DNA of 50,338 nt, from contig ONYA01000034.1 of assembly GCA_900321965.1 (NCBI GenBank), forward strand, positions 1 to 50,338, in the 5' to 3' direction. The translations under genes were made by a program, and so were the position numbers. Source of the stretch: an uncultured Prevotellaceae bacterium (GTDB lineage Bacteria; Bacteroidota; Bacteroidia; Bacteroidales; Bacteroidaceae). How positions within the stretch are numbered: position 1 is the stretch's first letter; each line of letters starts with the position of its first letter. Positions 1 through 8,272 of this stretch are shown here, piece by piece. The notes below the pieces were generated by a model, which was not told where the DNA came from, did no database searches, and saw only the letters and a program-made list of their open reading frames with translations.

Positions 1-216
1 TATATAATTGTTATAACCGTAAATGAACCCTCACCTCTCGCACCTCTCACACCCGCCTTAGGTGCGGGAGGTGTGGGAGGTGTGGGTTGTTTTCTCCTTA
101 TCCTTTTATAATACGCGCGCGCGTATAACGTATAACAAGGCTTAGACCTTGCGGGTGAATCGCAAGGGGGGGGCGAGGCGCATGGAAGCCTGATAAACGT
201 GGGAGAGGGGCGGGCG
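1..216. repeat. Intergenic repeat-rich stretch
   Basis: No gene is visible in this stretch at the 3' side of ispF. From 28 to 89 it holds 9-base repeats of the type ACCTCTCGC on the left and GGGAGGTGT on the right, which can pair around CCCGC/GCGGG to form an imperfect hairpin. At 111-126 there is a perfect 16-base palindrome, ATACGCGCGCGCGTAT, with an alternating CG core. At 147-167 a 7 bp stem (CCTTGCG/CGCAAGG, 7-base loop) could act as a processing or termination hairpin for ispF, but it has no T-run after it. Confidence 0.6.
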
Positions 217-693
217 CTACCGTTCGATGAGGACGACGGCGTAGGCGGAGATGCCTTCTTCGCGACCGGTGAAGCCGAGACGCTCGGTGGTGGTGGCTTT
301 GATGCTGACGTTGTCAGGGTCGGTGCCGATGATGCCGGCGAGACACTGCTGCATCTCGGGGATGTGGGGGTTCATCTTGGGACGCTCGGCGCAGATGGTG
401 GCGTCGAGGTTGACGAAGTGATAGCCCTTGGTGGCTATCAGGGCGATGGTTTTCTTGAGGAGAATCTTGCTGTCGATGCCGTCGGTCTCGGCAGCGGTGT
501 CGGGGAAGTGGTAGCCGATGTCGCGCATATTGGCAGCACCGAGCAAGGCGTCGCAGATGGCGTGTATCAGCACGTCGGCATCGCTGTGGCCAAGAAGTCC
601 CAGACTATGTTCTATCTTGATGCCGCCCATCCACAGTTCGCGATTGGGAACCAACTGGTGGACATCGAAGCCAAAACCTACCCTGGTAATCAT
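217..693 (-). CDS. ispF: 2-C-methyl-D-erythritol 2,4-cyclodiphosphate synthase IspF
   Basis: IspF is a cytoplasmic enzyme of the non-mevalonate isoprenoid pathway that cyclises CDP-methylerythritol phosphate with release of CMP. The 158-residue length is normal. The metal-binding signature GFGFDVH gives Asp10 and His12, HSDADVLIHA gives His44 as the third ligand, and ATTTERLGFTGREEGI near residues 133-148 is the conserved C-terminal block. The ATG at 691-693 begins exactly at the family's usual MI-x-R-x-G start. It is the last gene of a minus-strand run porU-porV-ispF, 26 bases after porV, and that spacer is a CTTCTTACTT-type repeat. The assignment is secure. Confidence 0.96.
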   Translation of the reverse strand: MITRVGFGFDVHQLVPNRELWMGGIKIEHSLGLLGHSDADVLIHAICDALLGAANMRDIGYHFPDTAAETDGIDSKILLKKTIALIATKGYHFVNLDATICAERPKMNPHIPEMQQCLAGIIGTDPDNVSIKATTTERLGFTGREEGISAYAVVLIER

Positions 694-722
694 ACTTCTT
701 ACTTCTTACTTCTTTCTTCTTA
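694..722. repeat. CTTCTTACTT tandem repeat between porV and ispF
   Basis: A pyrimidine-rich tandem repeat of 8-10 base units fills the gap between ispF and porV. It includes the porV stop codon (720-722). A similar array lies at 15526-15562. Confidence 0.7.
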
Positions 723-1886
723 CTTAAACAAGTCCTTGATGCCGTCCATGTCGAAGGCGAGGGTGAAGCGGAGTGTCTGGTCGAGGGGGTTCGATCGGGC
801 GGTAGAGATGACGTAACCCACGTCTAAAGAGAAGACGCTCATGCGGAAGCCGCCACCAATGGTGAAGTACTTCAGGTTGCCTTTCGACTCAGCCTGATGA
901 TGGTAGCCGGCGCGCAGCGAGAACTGGTCGTGGTAGACGTACTCGGCACCGACAGACCACTGAACTTCCTCCATCTCCTCCTTGAAGCCGCCGGGGGCGT
1001 CGCTAAAGCTTTGGAAGATACCCTTGATGGAACCGACGTCGCTGTATTCTCGGCGCACGCGGTCCTGATATTCTGAATTGCTCTCGCCCTCGTTCTGACG
1101 TGGTACGGTGGGCACGAGCAGCTTGTTGGCATCGGCAGTGAGTGTAAAGCGGTTGTACTCGTCGACGGGCACCATCAGCGAGGCACCGAGACGGAGGTTG
1201 GCGGGAATGAACTGGCTCTCCTCGTCGCCGTAGAAAGAGATCTTCGAGCCGATGTTGCGAATGTTCATACCGAGACCCAGCTGGCACTCGCGCTGTCCGA
1301 GCATGACGTAGTTGTTATAGTACATGGCCAGGTCGGCGGCGAAGGCCGACGCAGGCTTGGAGTCCTCGGAATAGTCGAAGCGCAGGTCGCTGTAAATCCA
1401 GCGGATGGCGGCAGCCAAGGCGAACTTCTCGCTGAGCATCAGCGAGTAGGCGGCATCGATAGACATCTCGTAGGGCTTGACGGTCATGTCACTGTTGCCA
1501 TAGTCGGTGTACACCTCGCCGAGCGAGAAGTAGCGCAGCGAGCCCGAGATGGCGGAGTAGTCGCCGATGCGGTAGTAGCCGGCGAGATAGGCCAGGTCGA
1601 TGTCGTTGACCAGCTGGCGGAGCCAGGGTGTATAGTTCAGTGCGATGCCGGCGCGGCTGATGCAGAACGGGTACTTGGCAGGGTTCCAGTACTGTGAGTT
1701 GACGTCAGGGTCGGTGGCGGCACCGACGTCGCCCATACCGGCGCCTCGTGCGTCGGGCGCGATGGTCTCTGAGATGATGGCGTGCTCCACGGGGTTGAAG
1801 GTGTTGAGCTTGTCATCGTCGTCGGCTACGGCACCGCCGCAGCACAGCAGACAGGCGGTGGCCAATAATGCTTTTCTTGTATTCAT
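720..1886 (-). CDS. porV: Type IX secretion outer-membrane protein PorV (LptO)
   Basis: This is a 388-residue FadL-like outer-membrane beta-barrel with an N-terminal signal peptide (MNTRKALLATACLLCCGGAVA). PorV collects cargo from the SprA translocon and hands it to the PorU sortase at the cell surface. The PARGAGMGDVGAATDPD segment after the signal peptide and the SVGAEYVYHDQFSLRAGY block near the C-terminus are typical of the family. Its gene follows porU by 24 bases on the same strand, the arrangement known in Porphyromonas, so co-transcription is likely. The length is normal and nothing looks broken. Confidence 0.93.
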   Translation of the reverse strand: MNTRKALLATACLLCCGGAVADDDDKLNTFNPVEHAIISETIAPDARGAGMGDVGAATDPDVNSQYWNPAKYPFCISRAGIALNYTPWLRQLVNDIDLAYLAGYYRIGDYSAISGSLRYFSLGEVYTDYGNSDMTVKPYEMSIDAAYSLMLSEKFALAAAIRWIYSDLRFDYSEDSKPASAFAADLAMYYNNYVMLGQRECQLGLGMNIRNIGSKISFYGDEESQFIPANLRLGASLMVPVDEYNRFTLTADANKLLVPTVPRQNEGESNSEYQDRVRREYSDVGSIKGIFQSFSDAPGGFKEEMEEVQWSVGAEYVYHDQFSLRAGYHHQAESKGNLKYFTIGGGFRMSVFSLDVGYVISTARSNPLDQTLRFTLAFDMDGIKDLFK

Positions 1887-1910
1887 CTTCTTAATAACGC
1901 GGTTATCCTG

Positions 1911-4900
1911 CTATTTATTGCGTATGATAATGAGTTTCTTGGCTTGCGATGCCTGGGTACTGCCGTCGCTGCTAAGCAGGACGCGGTAGAGGTAGACGCC
2001 CGTCTGCAGGCGGTGGCCGCCACTGGTACACAAGTCCCAGGTGACGGTGTACGACTGGTCGGTAGGCACGCCCGTCTCGATATGGCTCCAGAGATAGCGC
2101 CCAGAGGTGTCGAAGACCTCAATCTGCACGTCTACCTGAGAGCCCGCCCGGTCATGACTAATCATGAACGTGGCAGAGGTCTTGGCCGGATTGGGGGTGC
2201 AGCCGATACTAAAGATCGAAGGTTCGAGACTCTTGACGACCTGGAACTGTAACTCGGCAGTCGACGAGTTGTTCAGGGCATCCCAGGCGCGGAAGAGCAG
2301 ATGGTGCTGTCCCTCGGCCAGTGCTGGCAGACTGTAGTTCAGCGAGCCGCTACGATAGTCGCCGAAGTCGTACTGGAAGTAGTCGTTCAGGACGTAGGTG
2401 CTCGACAGCTGTCCGTCGATGATCAGTTCCAGGTTGTGGCCGATGCCGCCTTCCGATACGTTGATGCCGTCGCGGTCGTAGAGCTCGGCGTGGAACAGCG
2501 GGGTGGTGTTCACGGCACCGCCGTTGACAAAGGCACTGGAGTTGAGGTAGCAGTAGATGTTAGGACCTATGCCGTCGTCGCCTGTCAGGTCGGAAGCCTC
2601 CATCGTGAAGTTTGAGGAGCTGCCGTGGGCGGCTGACTGGCGGTCGTTGCTGATGGCATAGAGGGTGATAAGTCCCTTGCCGTTGGCGTAGCTGATGTCG
2701 CGTGGCAGCACGAACTGCAGGGCAAACTTTCCAGCGCGCACGCTATCGCTACCGGTATAGAGTGTGCTGGGACGATCCTGATAAGTGAAGGCCGTGGAGG
2801 CCACGGCGGGGTTGTTCAGACGGCAAGTGATGGTCTGCTCAATGTCGCGGACAGTAGCTGTTACCACACCGTTGAAAGTCGGTGCTCCGACGATGTGTCC
2901 CTTGACGGTGACGGTATGTCCCACCTGCAGGGCGGTGGTCTTGGTGGCCGCCTGTCCGTTGATGCTGTCAATGACGACCTGCATGGTGGGTGCGGCCAAC
3001 GTCAGTGCGGGATCGCCAAGAAGGGTGAACTGCAACTTGTTGGGCGTCTGGTCCATACCGATATCATTCCCCCCGCTAGCCGGCGTCATCAGCAGATTCT
3101 TGGCCAGCCGTCCGGCCTCGCCGATGGTGTAGCGGCGTCCGCTGTCATCATTACCCAAGACGTAGCGGGTATAGGCGCGGTTCATATAACCGTTATACTG
3201 GGCGTAGACGGTGCGGGTGGTGCCATAAAAAGCGACGGCACCGCCATTGGTGTTCATCATCGCCGTCTCGCCGATATTCTCCTCCTGGCCGTCGAAAGGC
3301 ATGATGTCGCAGGAGGCCGTCAGCCAAAGCGGCAAACGGTTGGCCGCCGACACCTTGAAATCAGACAGACTGACCACCTGCTCGTGCGAAAGGGTATAAG
3401 GTGCGCCGTGGCCACTGTAGTTCATGATGAGGGCACCGCTCTTCAGCTGCTGCTGAATAAGCTGTGTGACGTCAGGGTAGCTGAAGCCCGTCGATGACGA
3501 CTGTCGCTCGTAGGCGTCCCAGTAGATCTTCTTGATGTTAAAGGAAGGATGATTTGATACCACTTCCTTAGCCACGCTCTCGGCGTCGTTCATGTGGCGG
3601 TTGTTGTCGCCGTCGTCGCCCATGACGCAGATGGTGTTCTGCCAGGCTGCGGCATAGTCGTTACGGGCATAGCCGATGGTCTTGTCAACCAGAATCTTGG
3701 CCTCGGCAGCGGTACGTACGGGGAATCTGCCGACGGCCACGTCCGACTTGTCGGAAGTCAGGATATTGGCCCCTTCGCCGTCGTCCATCAGACAGTAGTA
3801 GTCGTCGCTGACGTAGCAGTCGGTAGAACTGAAGGAGTTCTCGCTCTCGTAGCAGAGCAGGAAGTCATCCGGCGAGTAGTTCTTCCAGTTGGCGGTCAGC
3901 ATACGGTTGTCCCAGGCGCCGTCGCCGAAGAGCAGCAGGAATCGCGGCATGTCGGCCTCCGTCTCTGCACGGTCGTAGAGCATCTTCAGATAGCGGCGGT
4001 AGGCATTGGCATCGGGCGTGCCGCTGGCGAACTCGTTGAAGAGTTCGTCGGCGGGTACGATGCTTACACGTAGGGAGTCATGTGAGCGGTGGAAGTCGGC
4101 CAACCGCTGGGCCTCGCTCAGCAGCTTCTGCGACGTAGGAATGACGATGACCATGTCGGCAACGGTGTCGGCATGGTGGTCCTGGTTGGTGATGTTATGC
4201 ACGTATTCGGGCACGGGGAAGGCTGTGGCAGCCAGGTCGGGCCACGGCTGAGGCGTGTCGTACTGCAGTGCCAGATAGTCGAGGCGGACGTTGCCGCCCG
4301 ACGTCTGCTGGATGGCGACGGTATTGTCCGCCTGCAGGCTGTTGATGGTAAAGGTCTTCGCGATGACGGCAGCCTTGCTGTAGCTGTCGAGTCCTGAGGT
4401 GGTGGAGACGTTGCCGACGGCCGTCCCGTTGACGGTGACAGTAGCGGCAAAGGGCGCGTCGTAGGTGAGCACCACCGTCAGCTGTCCTGCCGTGCCGCTG
4501 GTGGCAGCGAGCTGGTAGCTGCGACTGGTGCCGATGCCGAAGAGGCGGCTGTCGTAGAGGTTGCGGCCGCCGTGGAACCACGAGTAGTCGTCGACCTCGT
4601 AGAGCGAGTGGTAGTCCTGCGGAAGCGGGTAATTAGCGGCCTTGAACTCGTCCTCGGTCTGTGTGAGCGGTGTAGAATCATTCTCGGTAAGGAAGTAGTA
4701 GCCATAGCTGCTATAGGGATTTCGCGTGCGGGCTGTTGCCGTCTTATCACTCCAACTGACGGGTCCTACGGCATAGAAGAGACGTTTGCCGCCGACGGTG
4801 CAGGTAGGCACCTCGCTGAGGTCGTCGGTACTGGCAAGGTAGTCTGCCGTGAGCCGTTCGGGCTGCATGGCACCGCCGTAGCCGTAGACCTTCACCTTGC

Positions 4901-5468
4901 TGAGGTTCGAGAAGCCAGCCCGTCGCACCAGCTCGTCGGTCAGCTGATAGACCCCCGACGACGGTACGCGGATTTTTGCCCAGCGGCCCGTGGCCAAAAC
5001 AGAGTGGGCGGCATAGCGCGCCCCGGAAGCCCCAGAGGACTTACGGGGCTTATGGGACTCATGGGACTTATGGGAGGCCCCCTGCACCTTCAGCTTAAAG
5101 CTCACCAGTTTCTGGTAACGGCCGTCCCTGAAGACGATCGGCACAAACGCCACGTAGAGCGTACCACGTCGGCGCGATACGCCGATGTACTGCTGCACCT
5201 CGGGCAACGCAGGCCACTGGCGGGCAGTTATCTTCTGCAACCGTGCTACGTCGGCCTCCGACATATCGATGAACTCCGGGTAGTCAATGCTGATGGTATA
5301 GACAGAGTCGGCATACTCGGTTCCCAACTCCTGGGTATAAGTGAACAGCGGCAACACAGAATCAATCTTGACCTCTTCGGCGGTCAAGTTGAAAAACTCT
5401 TGTCCCCACCCTAACATGGATGGTAACAAAAGAATCATTGCTACGAAGAGCCTTCGGACTCTGTTCAT
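1911..5468 (-). CDS. porU: Type IX secretion sortase PorU (C25 gingipain-like protease)
   Basis: PorU is a surface cysteine protease that removes the C-terminal sorting domain of type IX cargo and joins the cargo to anionic lipopolysaccharide. I start it at the ATG at 5466-5468, which begins a clear signal peptide (MNRVRRLFVAMILLLPSMLG). A longer frame would run into the lrp gene. This gives 1185 residues, close to the family norm. The C25 catalytic pair is visible as His687 in NYSGHGAP and Cys720 in TASCD. The protein ends in its own beta-rich sorting-type domain (TGVYLYRV...KKLIIIRNK). A run SHKSHESHKPRKSSG near residue 160 is encoded by a GGGACTTAT-type tandem repeat (5036-5086) lying in the propeptide region, evidently tolerated there. 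Confidence 0.94.
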   Translation of the reverse strand: MNRVRRLFVAMILLLPSMLGWGQEFFNLTAEEVKIDSVLPLFTYTQELGTEYADSVYTISIDYPEFIDMSEADVARLQKITARQWPALPEVQQYIGVSRRRGTLYVAFVPIVFRDGRYQKLVSFKLKVQGASHKSHESHKPRKSSGASGARYAAHSVLATGRWAKIRVPSSGVYQLTDELVRRAGFSNLSKVKVYGYGGAMQPERLTADYLASTDDLSEVPTCTVGGKRLFYAVGPVSWSDKTATARTRNPYSSYGYYFLTENDSTPLTQTEDEFKAANYPLPQDYHSLYEVDDYSWFHGGRNLYDSRLFGIGTSRSYQLAATSGTAGQLTVVLTYDAPFAATVTVNGTAVGNVSTTSGLDSYSKAAVIAKTFTINSLQADNTVAIQQTSGGNVRLDYLALQYDTPQPWPDLAATAFPVPEYVHNITNQDHHADTVADMVIVIPTSQKLLSEAQRLADFHRSHDSLRVSIVPADELFNEFASGTPDANAYRRYLKMLYDRAETEADMPRFLLLFGDGAWDNRMLTANWKNYSPDDFLLCYESENSFSSTDCYVSDDYYCLMDDGEGANILTSDKSDVAVGRFPVRTAAEAKILVDKTIGYARNDYAAAWQNTICVMGDDGDNNRHMNDAESVAKEVVSNHPSFNIKKIYWDAYERQSSSTGFSYPDVTQLIQQQLKSGALIMNYSGHGAPYTLSHEQVVSLSDFKVSAANRLPLWLTASCDIMPFDGQEENIGETAMMNTNGGAVAFYGTTRTVYAQYNGYMNRAYTRYVLGNDDSGRRYTIGEAGRLAKNLLMTPASGGNDIGMDQTPNKLQFTLLGDPALTLAAPTMQVVIDSINGQAATKTTALQVGHTVTVKGHIVGAPTFNGVVTATVRDIEQTITCRLNNPAVASTAFTYQDRPSTLYTGSDSVRAGKFALQFVLPRDISYANGKGLITLYAISNDRQSAAHGSSSNFTMEASDLTGDDGIGPNIYCYLNSSAFVNGGAVNTTPLFHAELYDRDGINVSEGGIGHNLELIIDGQLSSTYVLNDYFQYDFGDYRSGSLNYSLPALAEGQHHLLFRAWDALNNSSTAELQFQVVKSLEPSIFSIGCTPNPAKTSATFMISHDRAGSQVDVQIEVFDTSGRYLWSHIETGVPTDQSYTVTWDLCTSGGHRLQTGVYLYRVLLSSDGSTQASQAKKLIIIRNK
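5036..5086. repeat. Intragenic GGGACTTAT repeat in porU
   Basis: About five degenerate 9-10 base copies (ggactta, gggctta, gggactca, gggactta) lie in frame inside porU and encode the low-complexity SHKSHESHK segment. The reading frame is intact. It belongs to the same kind of repeat seen at gene 3' ends throughout the window. Confidence 0.75.
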
Positions 5469-5511
5469 CGTATATATAACGTGGCACACACCGTTTTTAT
5501 TGTCTGATACC

Positions 5512-5976
5512 TCACAGGTTGATGCCATAGTTCTGTTTTACCTCGCTCATGACGAAAGTGCTTTCGATGGATGCGAGACTCTCTATCTCTCCGAGTTTGT
5601 TGAGGACGAACTCCTGGTACTGCTTCATATCGCGGGCGCGTACCTTTAATAAATAGTCGTAGGCGCCGCTGGTGTTGTAACATTCGGTGACCTCGGGTAT
5701 GCGCTGGATGCGGCGCACGAAGGTGTCGGCAATCTGGTGGTTAATCTGCTTGAGCTTGACTTTGCAGAAGACAAGAAGTCCCTGGTCGAGCTTCTCGGGG
5801 TCGAGGATGGCGACATACTTCTTGATGTAGCCCTTCTTCTCGAGTCGTTTTTGCCGCTCGAAGACGGGTGTAGGGGTCAGATGCACGGCATCGGCCAGCT
5901 CTTTAGTGGTCAATTTCGCGTTTTTTTGCAGCGTTTTCAGTATCTGCAGGTCGGTTTCGTCTAAGTTTTGTGCCAT
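5512..5976 (-). CDS. Lrp/AsnC family transcriptional regulator
   Basis: This is a 154-residue protein with the Lrp architecture. An N-terminal winged helix-turn-helix (DLQILKTLQKNAKLTTKELADAV..TPTPVFERQKRLEKKGYI, residues 8-53) is followed by the RAM ligand-binding beta-alpha sandwich (residues 65-145). Such proteins bind DNA as dimers to octamers and sense amino acids. It is divergent from metY (O-acetylhomoserine sulfhydrylase), and their promoters interlock at 6046-6112. It is therefore the obvious candidate regulator of metY and of itself, which is an inference from layout. porU starts 43 bases downstream on the same strand. Confidence 0.92.
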   Translation of the reverse strand: MAQNLDETDLQILKTLQKNAKLTTKELADAVHLTPTPVFERQKRLEKKGYIKKYVAILDPEKLDQGLLVFCKVKLKQINHQIADTFVRRIQRIPEVTECYNTSGAYDYLLKVRARDMKQYQEFVLNKLGEIESLASIESTFVMSEVKQNYGINL

Positions 5977-6045
5977 GATTCAGTATTTTATTCTGTTGAA
6001 GCGTCTTCGGACGGCCTCAAACGGAGAGTTATTCTTTTCCGGCCG

Positions 6046-6077
6046 CAAATATAGGCATATTTTCTGAATGCAGCAAG
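6046..6077 (-). promoter_or_regulatory. Promoter of the lrp-type regulator
   Basis: On the minus strand CTTG (6077-6074), a 20-base spacer and TATATTTG (6053-6046) match the Bacteroidetes -33/-7 consensus. The predicted transcript starts near 6043, leaving a leader of about 67 bases. The -33 box lies only 3 bases from the -33 box of the divergent metY promoter, so one bound protein could control both. Confidence 0.65.
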
Positions 6078-6080
6078 TTT

Positions 6081-6112
6081 TTTGGTAGATATTTCCAAAC
6101 ATCGTACCTTTG
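6081..6112 (+). promoter_or_regulatory. Promoter of metY
   Basis: TTTG (6081-6084), 20 bases, then TACCTTTG (6105-6112) match the Bacteroidetes vegetative promoter. The predicted leader is about 45 bases and ends in AAAGGATAAGATTATG. The same leader end is found before cysK at 9349, which suggests shared control of translation or common ancestry of the two leaders. Confidence 0.7.
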
Positions 6113-6160
6113 CACCCAGAAAAAACATTAAACATTAAAAAATAAAGAAAGGATAAGATT

Positions 6161-7450
6161 ATGAGTACAAAGAAGAATTATCGTTTTGAGACATTGCAAC
6201 TCCATGTAGGCCAGGAACAGGCCGACCCCGCAACTGACGCCCGCGCCGTGCCCATCTACCAGACCACGTCGTATGTGTTCCGTAATTCGCAGCACGCTGC
6301 CGACCGTTTCGGTCTGCGCGATGCAGGTAATATCTACGGTCGCTTGACCAACTCCACCCAGGGTGTGTTTGAGGATCGCGTGGCTGCCCTTGAGGGTGGT
6401 GTAGCCGGACTGGCCGTCGCCTCTGGTGCTGCTGCTATCACCTACGCCCTGCAGAACATCGTGCAGGCTGGCGATCATATCGTGGCTGCTGACAACCTGT
6501 ATGGCGGTTCGTACAATCTGATTACACACACCTTAGCGACACAGGGCATTACCAATACCATTCTTAACGTGAACGACCTCGAGGCTCTTGAAGCAGCCAT
6601 CAAGCCCAACACAAAAGTGGTTTATGCCGAAACCTTCGGCAACCCGAACTCGGACGTGCTCGACTTAGAAGGCGTGGCCGCCGTAGCCCACAAGCATGGC
6701 ATTCCCTTCATTGTCGACAACACCTTCGGCACACCTTACCTCATCCGTCCGTTAGAGCATGGTGCCGACATCGTGGTACACTCGGCTACGAAGTTCTTGG
6801 GTGGTCATGGCACTTCGCTCGGTGGCGTCATCGTCGACGGTGGTAAGTTCGACTGGAAGCAGAACGACAAGTTCCCCACTCTCTCGAAGCCCGACCCCTC
6901 GTATCACGGCATTGTCTTTGCCGACGCTGTAGGTGCTGCTGCCTATGTCACCCGCATCCGTGCCGTCATCCTGCGCGATACCGGTGCAGCCATCTCGCCC
7001 TTCAACGCCTTCATTCTACTGCAGGGTGTCGAGACGCTGAGTCTGCGCGTGGAGCGCCATGTGGAGAACGCCCTGAAGGTGGTCGACTTCCTCAGCAAGC
7101 ACCCGAAGGTGGCAGCCGTACATCACCCAGCACTGGAGAATCACCACGACCACGCTCTTTACAAGAAGTACTTCCCCAATGGCGGCGGTTCTATTTTTAC
7201 CTTCGAGGTGAAAGGCGGTCAGGAAGAGGCCTGGAAGTTCATCGACGCCCTGCAGATCTTCTCGCTGCTGGCTAACGTCGCCGACGTGAAGAGCTTAGTG
7301 ATTCACCCGTACACCACCACCCACTCACAGCTTTCGCCCGAGGAACTGGCCGAGCAGCACATCACGCCTGCTACCGTACGTCTGAGCATCGGCACAGAGC
7401 ATATCGATGACATCATTGACGACCTCTCGCAGGCACTGGAGAAAATTTAA
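6161..7450 (+). CDS. metY: O-acetylhomoserine sulfhydrylase (aminocarboxypropyltransferase)
   Basis: This PLP enzyme of the Cys/Met metabolism family makes homocysteine from O-acetylhomoserine and sulfide. At 429 residues it has the MetY length, longer than cystathionine gamma-synthase (about 380). The PLP lysine is Lys211 in SATKFLGGHGTSLGG. The YGRLTNSTQ phosphate-binding region (about residue 59) and VYAETFGNPNSDV (about residue 154) are also family signatures. It stands opposite the Lrp-type regulator and upstream of cysK, giving a local sulfur-assimilation cluster. The ATG at 6161 follows a clear promoter and an AGGATAAG leader. Confidence 0.94.
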   Translation: MSTKKNYRFETLQLHVGQEQADPATDARAVPIYQTTSYVFRNSQHAADRFGLRDAGNIYGRLTNSTQGVFEDRVAALEGGVAGLAVASGAAAITYALQNIVQAGDHIVAADNLYGGSYNLITHTLATQGITNTILNVNDLEALEAAIKPNTKVVYAETFGNPNSDVLDLEGVAAVAHKHGIPFIVDNTFGTPYLIRPLEHGADIVVHSATKFLGGHGTSLGGVIVDGGKFDWKQNDKFPTLSKPDPSYHGIVFADAVGAAAYVTRIRAVILRDTGAAISPFNAFILLQGVETLSLRVERHVENALKVVDFLSKHPKVAAVHHPALENHHDHALYKKYFPNGGGSIFTFEVKGGQEEAWKFIDALQIFSLLANVADVKSLVIHPYTTTHSQLSPEELAEQHITPATVRLSIGTEHIDDIIDDLSQALEKI

Positions 7451-7505
7451 GAATTGAAGAGTTGAAAAATTGAAGAATTGAAGAGTTGAAGAGTTGAAGA
7501 ATTAA
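7451..7505. repeat. GAATTGAAGAGTTGAA tandem repeat at the metY 3' end
   Basis: Directly after the metY stop codon come seven to eight degenerate 8-base units (gaattgaa, gagttgaa). Similar GAGTTGA/GAATTGA arrays follow tsaB (44582-44618) and murA (46553-46628). No coding potential is seen. Confidence 0.8.
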
Positions 7506-7514
7506 AAAAACTGT

Positions 7515-7592
7515 CAAGAATTAGAGAATTTGAGAATTTTGTCGTACTTTTGCAACTGGGTATTGTTAAATTCTTGAATTCTCTAATTCTTG
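7515..7592. repeat. 25 bp inverted repeat around the response-regulator promoter
   Basis: Two 25-base arms, 7515-7539 and 7568-7592, are reverse complements with 23 of 25 matches (16 perfect: CAAGAATTAGAGAATT). The 28-base loop holds TACTTTTG (7545-7552), a -7 promoter box for the response-regulator gene at 7607. No good -33 box is present upstream. The transcript would start inside the loop and carry the right arm in its leader. Confidence 0.7.
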
Positions 7593-7606
7593 ATATTAAT
7601 AAATTG

Positions 7607-8254
7607 ATGATGAGAAAGTATATCATAGCCGACAACCAGGAACTGACACGGTTTGCGCTGGAGAGTCTTCTTCAGAAAGACGAAGAAAGCATCGTGTATC
7701 GTGCCTACGACAAGGCCGGCCTGGTGGAGTTGCTGAAGGAGCATCAGAGTGCAGTGGTGCTGCTCGACTACACGCTGTTTGACTTTGCCGACGAAGACCA
7801 GTTGCTGATTATTGCCGAACGATTCAACCTGTCTGACTGGATTCTGATCAGCGACGAGCTAACGCCGCAGTTCATTCGCCGTGTGGTCTACTCGTCACAT
7901 CAGTTCAGTGTAGTATTCAAAGACGGCACGCTGAAGGACATCCGCGATGCCCTCGACGCCGTCAGCCGTCACAGCCGCCATATCAGTCAGCGGGCTTTGG
8001 AGACGATCATCATCCAGCAACAGGAAGAGGAGGAGCGCCCCAGCATACTGACGACCACAGAAATGGAGATTGTGAAGGCCATCGCCCAGGGTAAGACCAC
8101 CAAGGAGATTGCCGCTGAACGATTCTCCAGTATTCATACCGTGACGACTCACCGTAAGAACATCTTCCGCAAGTTAGGTATCAACACAGCGCACGAAGCG
8201 GTGAAATACGCGCTTCGTGCGGGATTGATAGACGCTTCGGAATTCTATATTTAA
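7607..8254 (+). CDS. LuxR/NarL-family response regulator
   Basis: This is a cytoplasmic two-component response regulator of about 215 residues. The receiver domain begins at MMRKYIIADNQEL; Asp9 is the acidic-pocket residue and Asp54 in VVLLDYTLFD is the likely phosphorylation site. A C-terminal LuxR helix-turn-helix (LTTTEMEIVKAIAQGKTTKEIA...THRKNIFRKLG) binds DNA. Upstream in-frame codons reach into the inverted repeat, so I start at the paired ATGs 7607/7610, where the receiver domain begins. No histidine kinase is adjacent; the nearest is the TPR kinase at 41988, and a partnership cannot be shown. An SDR gene follows after 18 bases and is probably co-transcribed. Confidence 0.88.
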   Translation: MMRKYIIADNQELTRFALESLLQKDEESIVYRAYDKAGLVELLKEHQSAVVLLDYTLFDFADEDQLLIIAERFNLSDWILISDELTPQFIRRVVYSSHQFSVVFKDGTLKDIRDALDAVSRHSRHISQRALETIIIQQQEEEERPSILTTTEMEIVKAIAQGKTTKEIAAERFSSIHTVTTHRKNIFRKLGINTAHEAVKYALRAGLIDASEFYI

Positions 8255-8272
8255 CAATATAATACTAAACAG

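Noticed and set aside
2895-3497. 200-codon plus-strand frame inside porU
   Set aside because: Antisense shadow in GC-rich DNA; the porU catalytic motifs lie on the other strand.
6113-6160. Possible SAM riboswitch before metY
   Set aside because: The predicted leader is about 45 bases, too short for a known SAM riboswitch, and no conserved core or terminator hairpin is visible.
7515-7592. Invertible promoter of the Bacteroides capsule type
   Set aside because: Kept as an inverted-repeat finding, but a 28-base loop is too short for the known serine or tyrosine invertases, and no recombinase gene is near.
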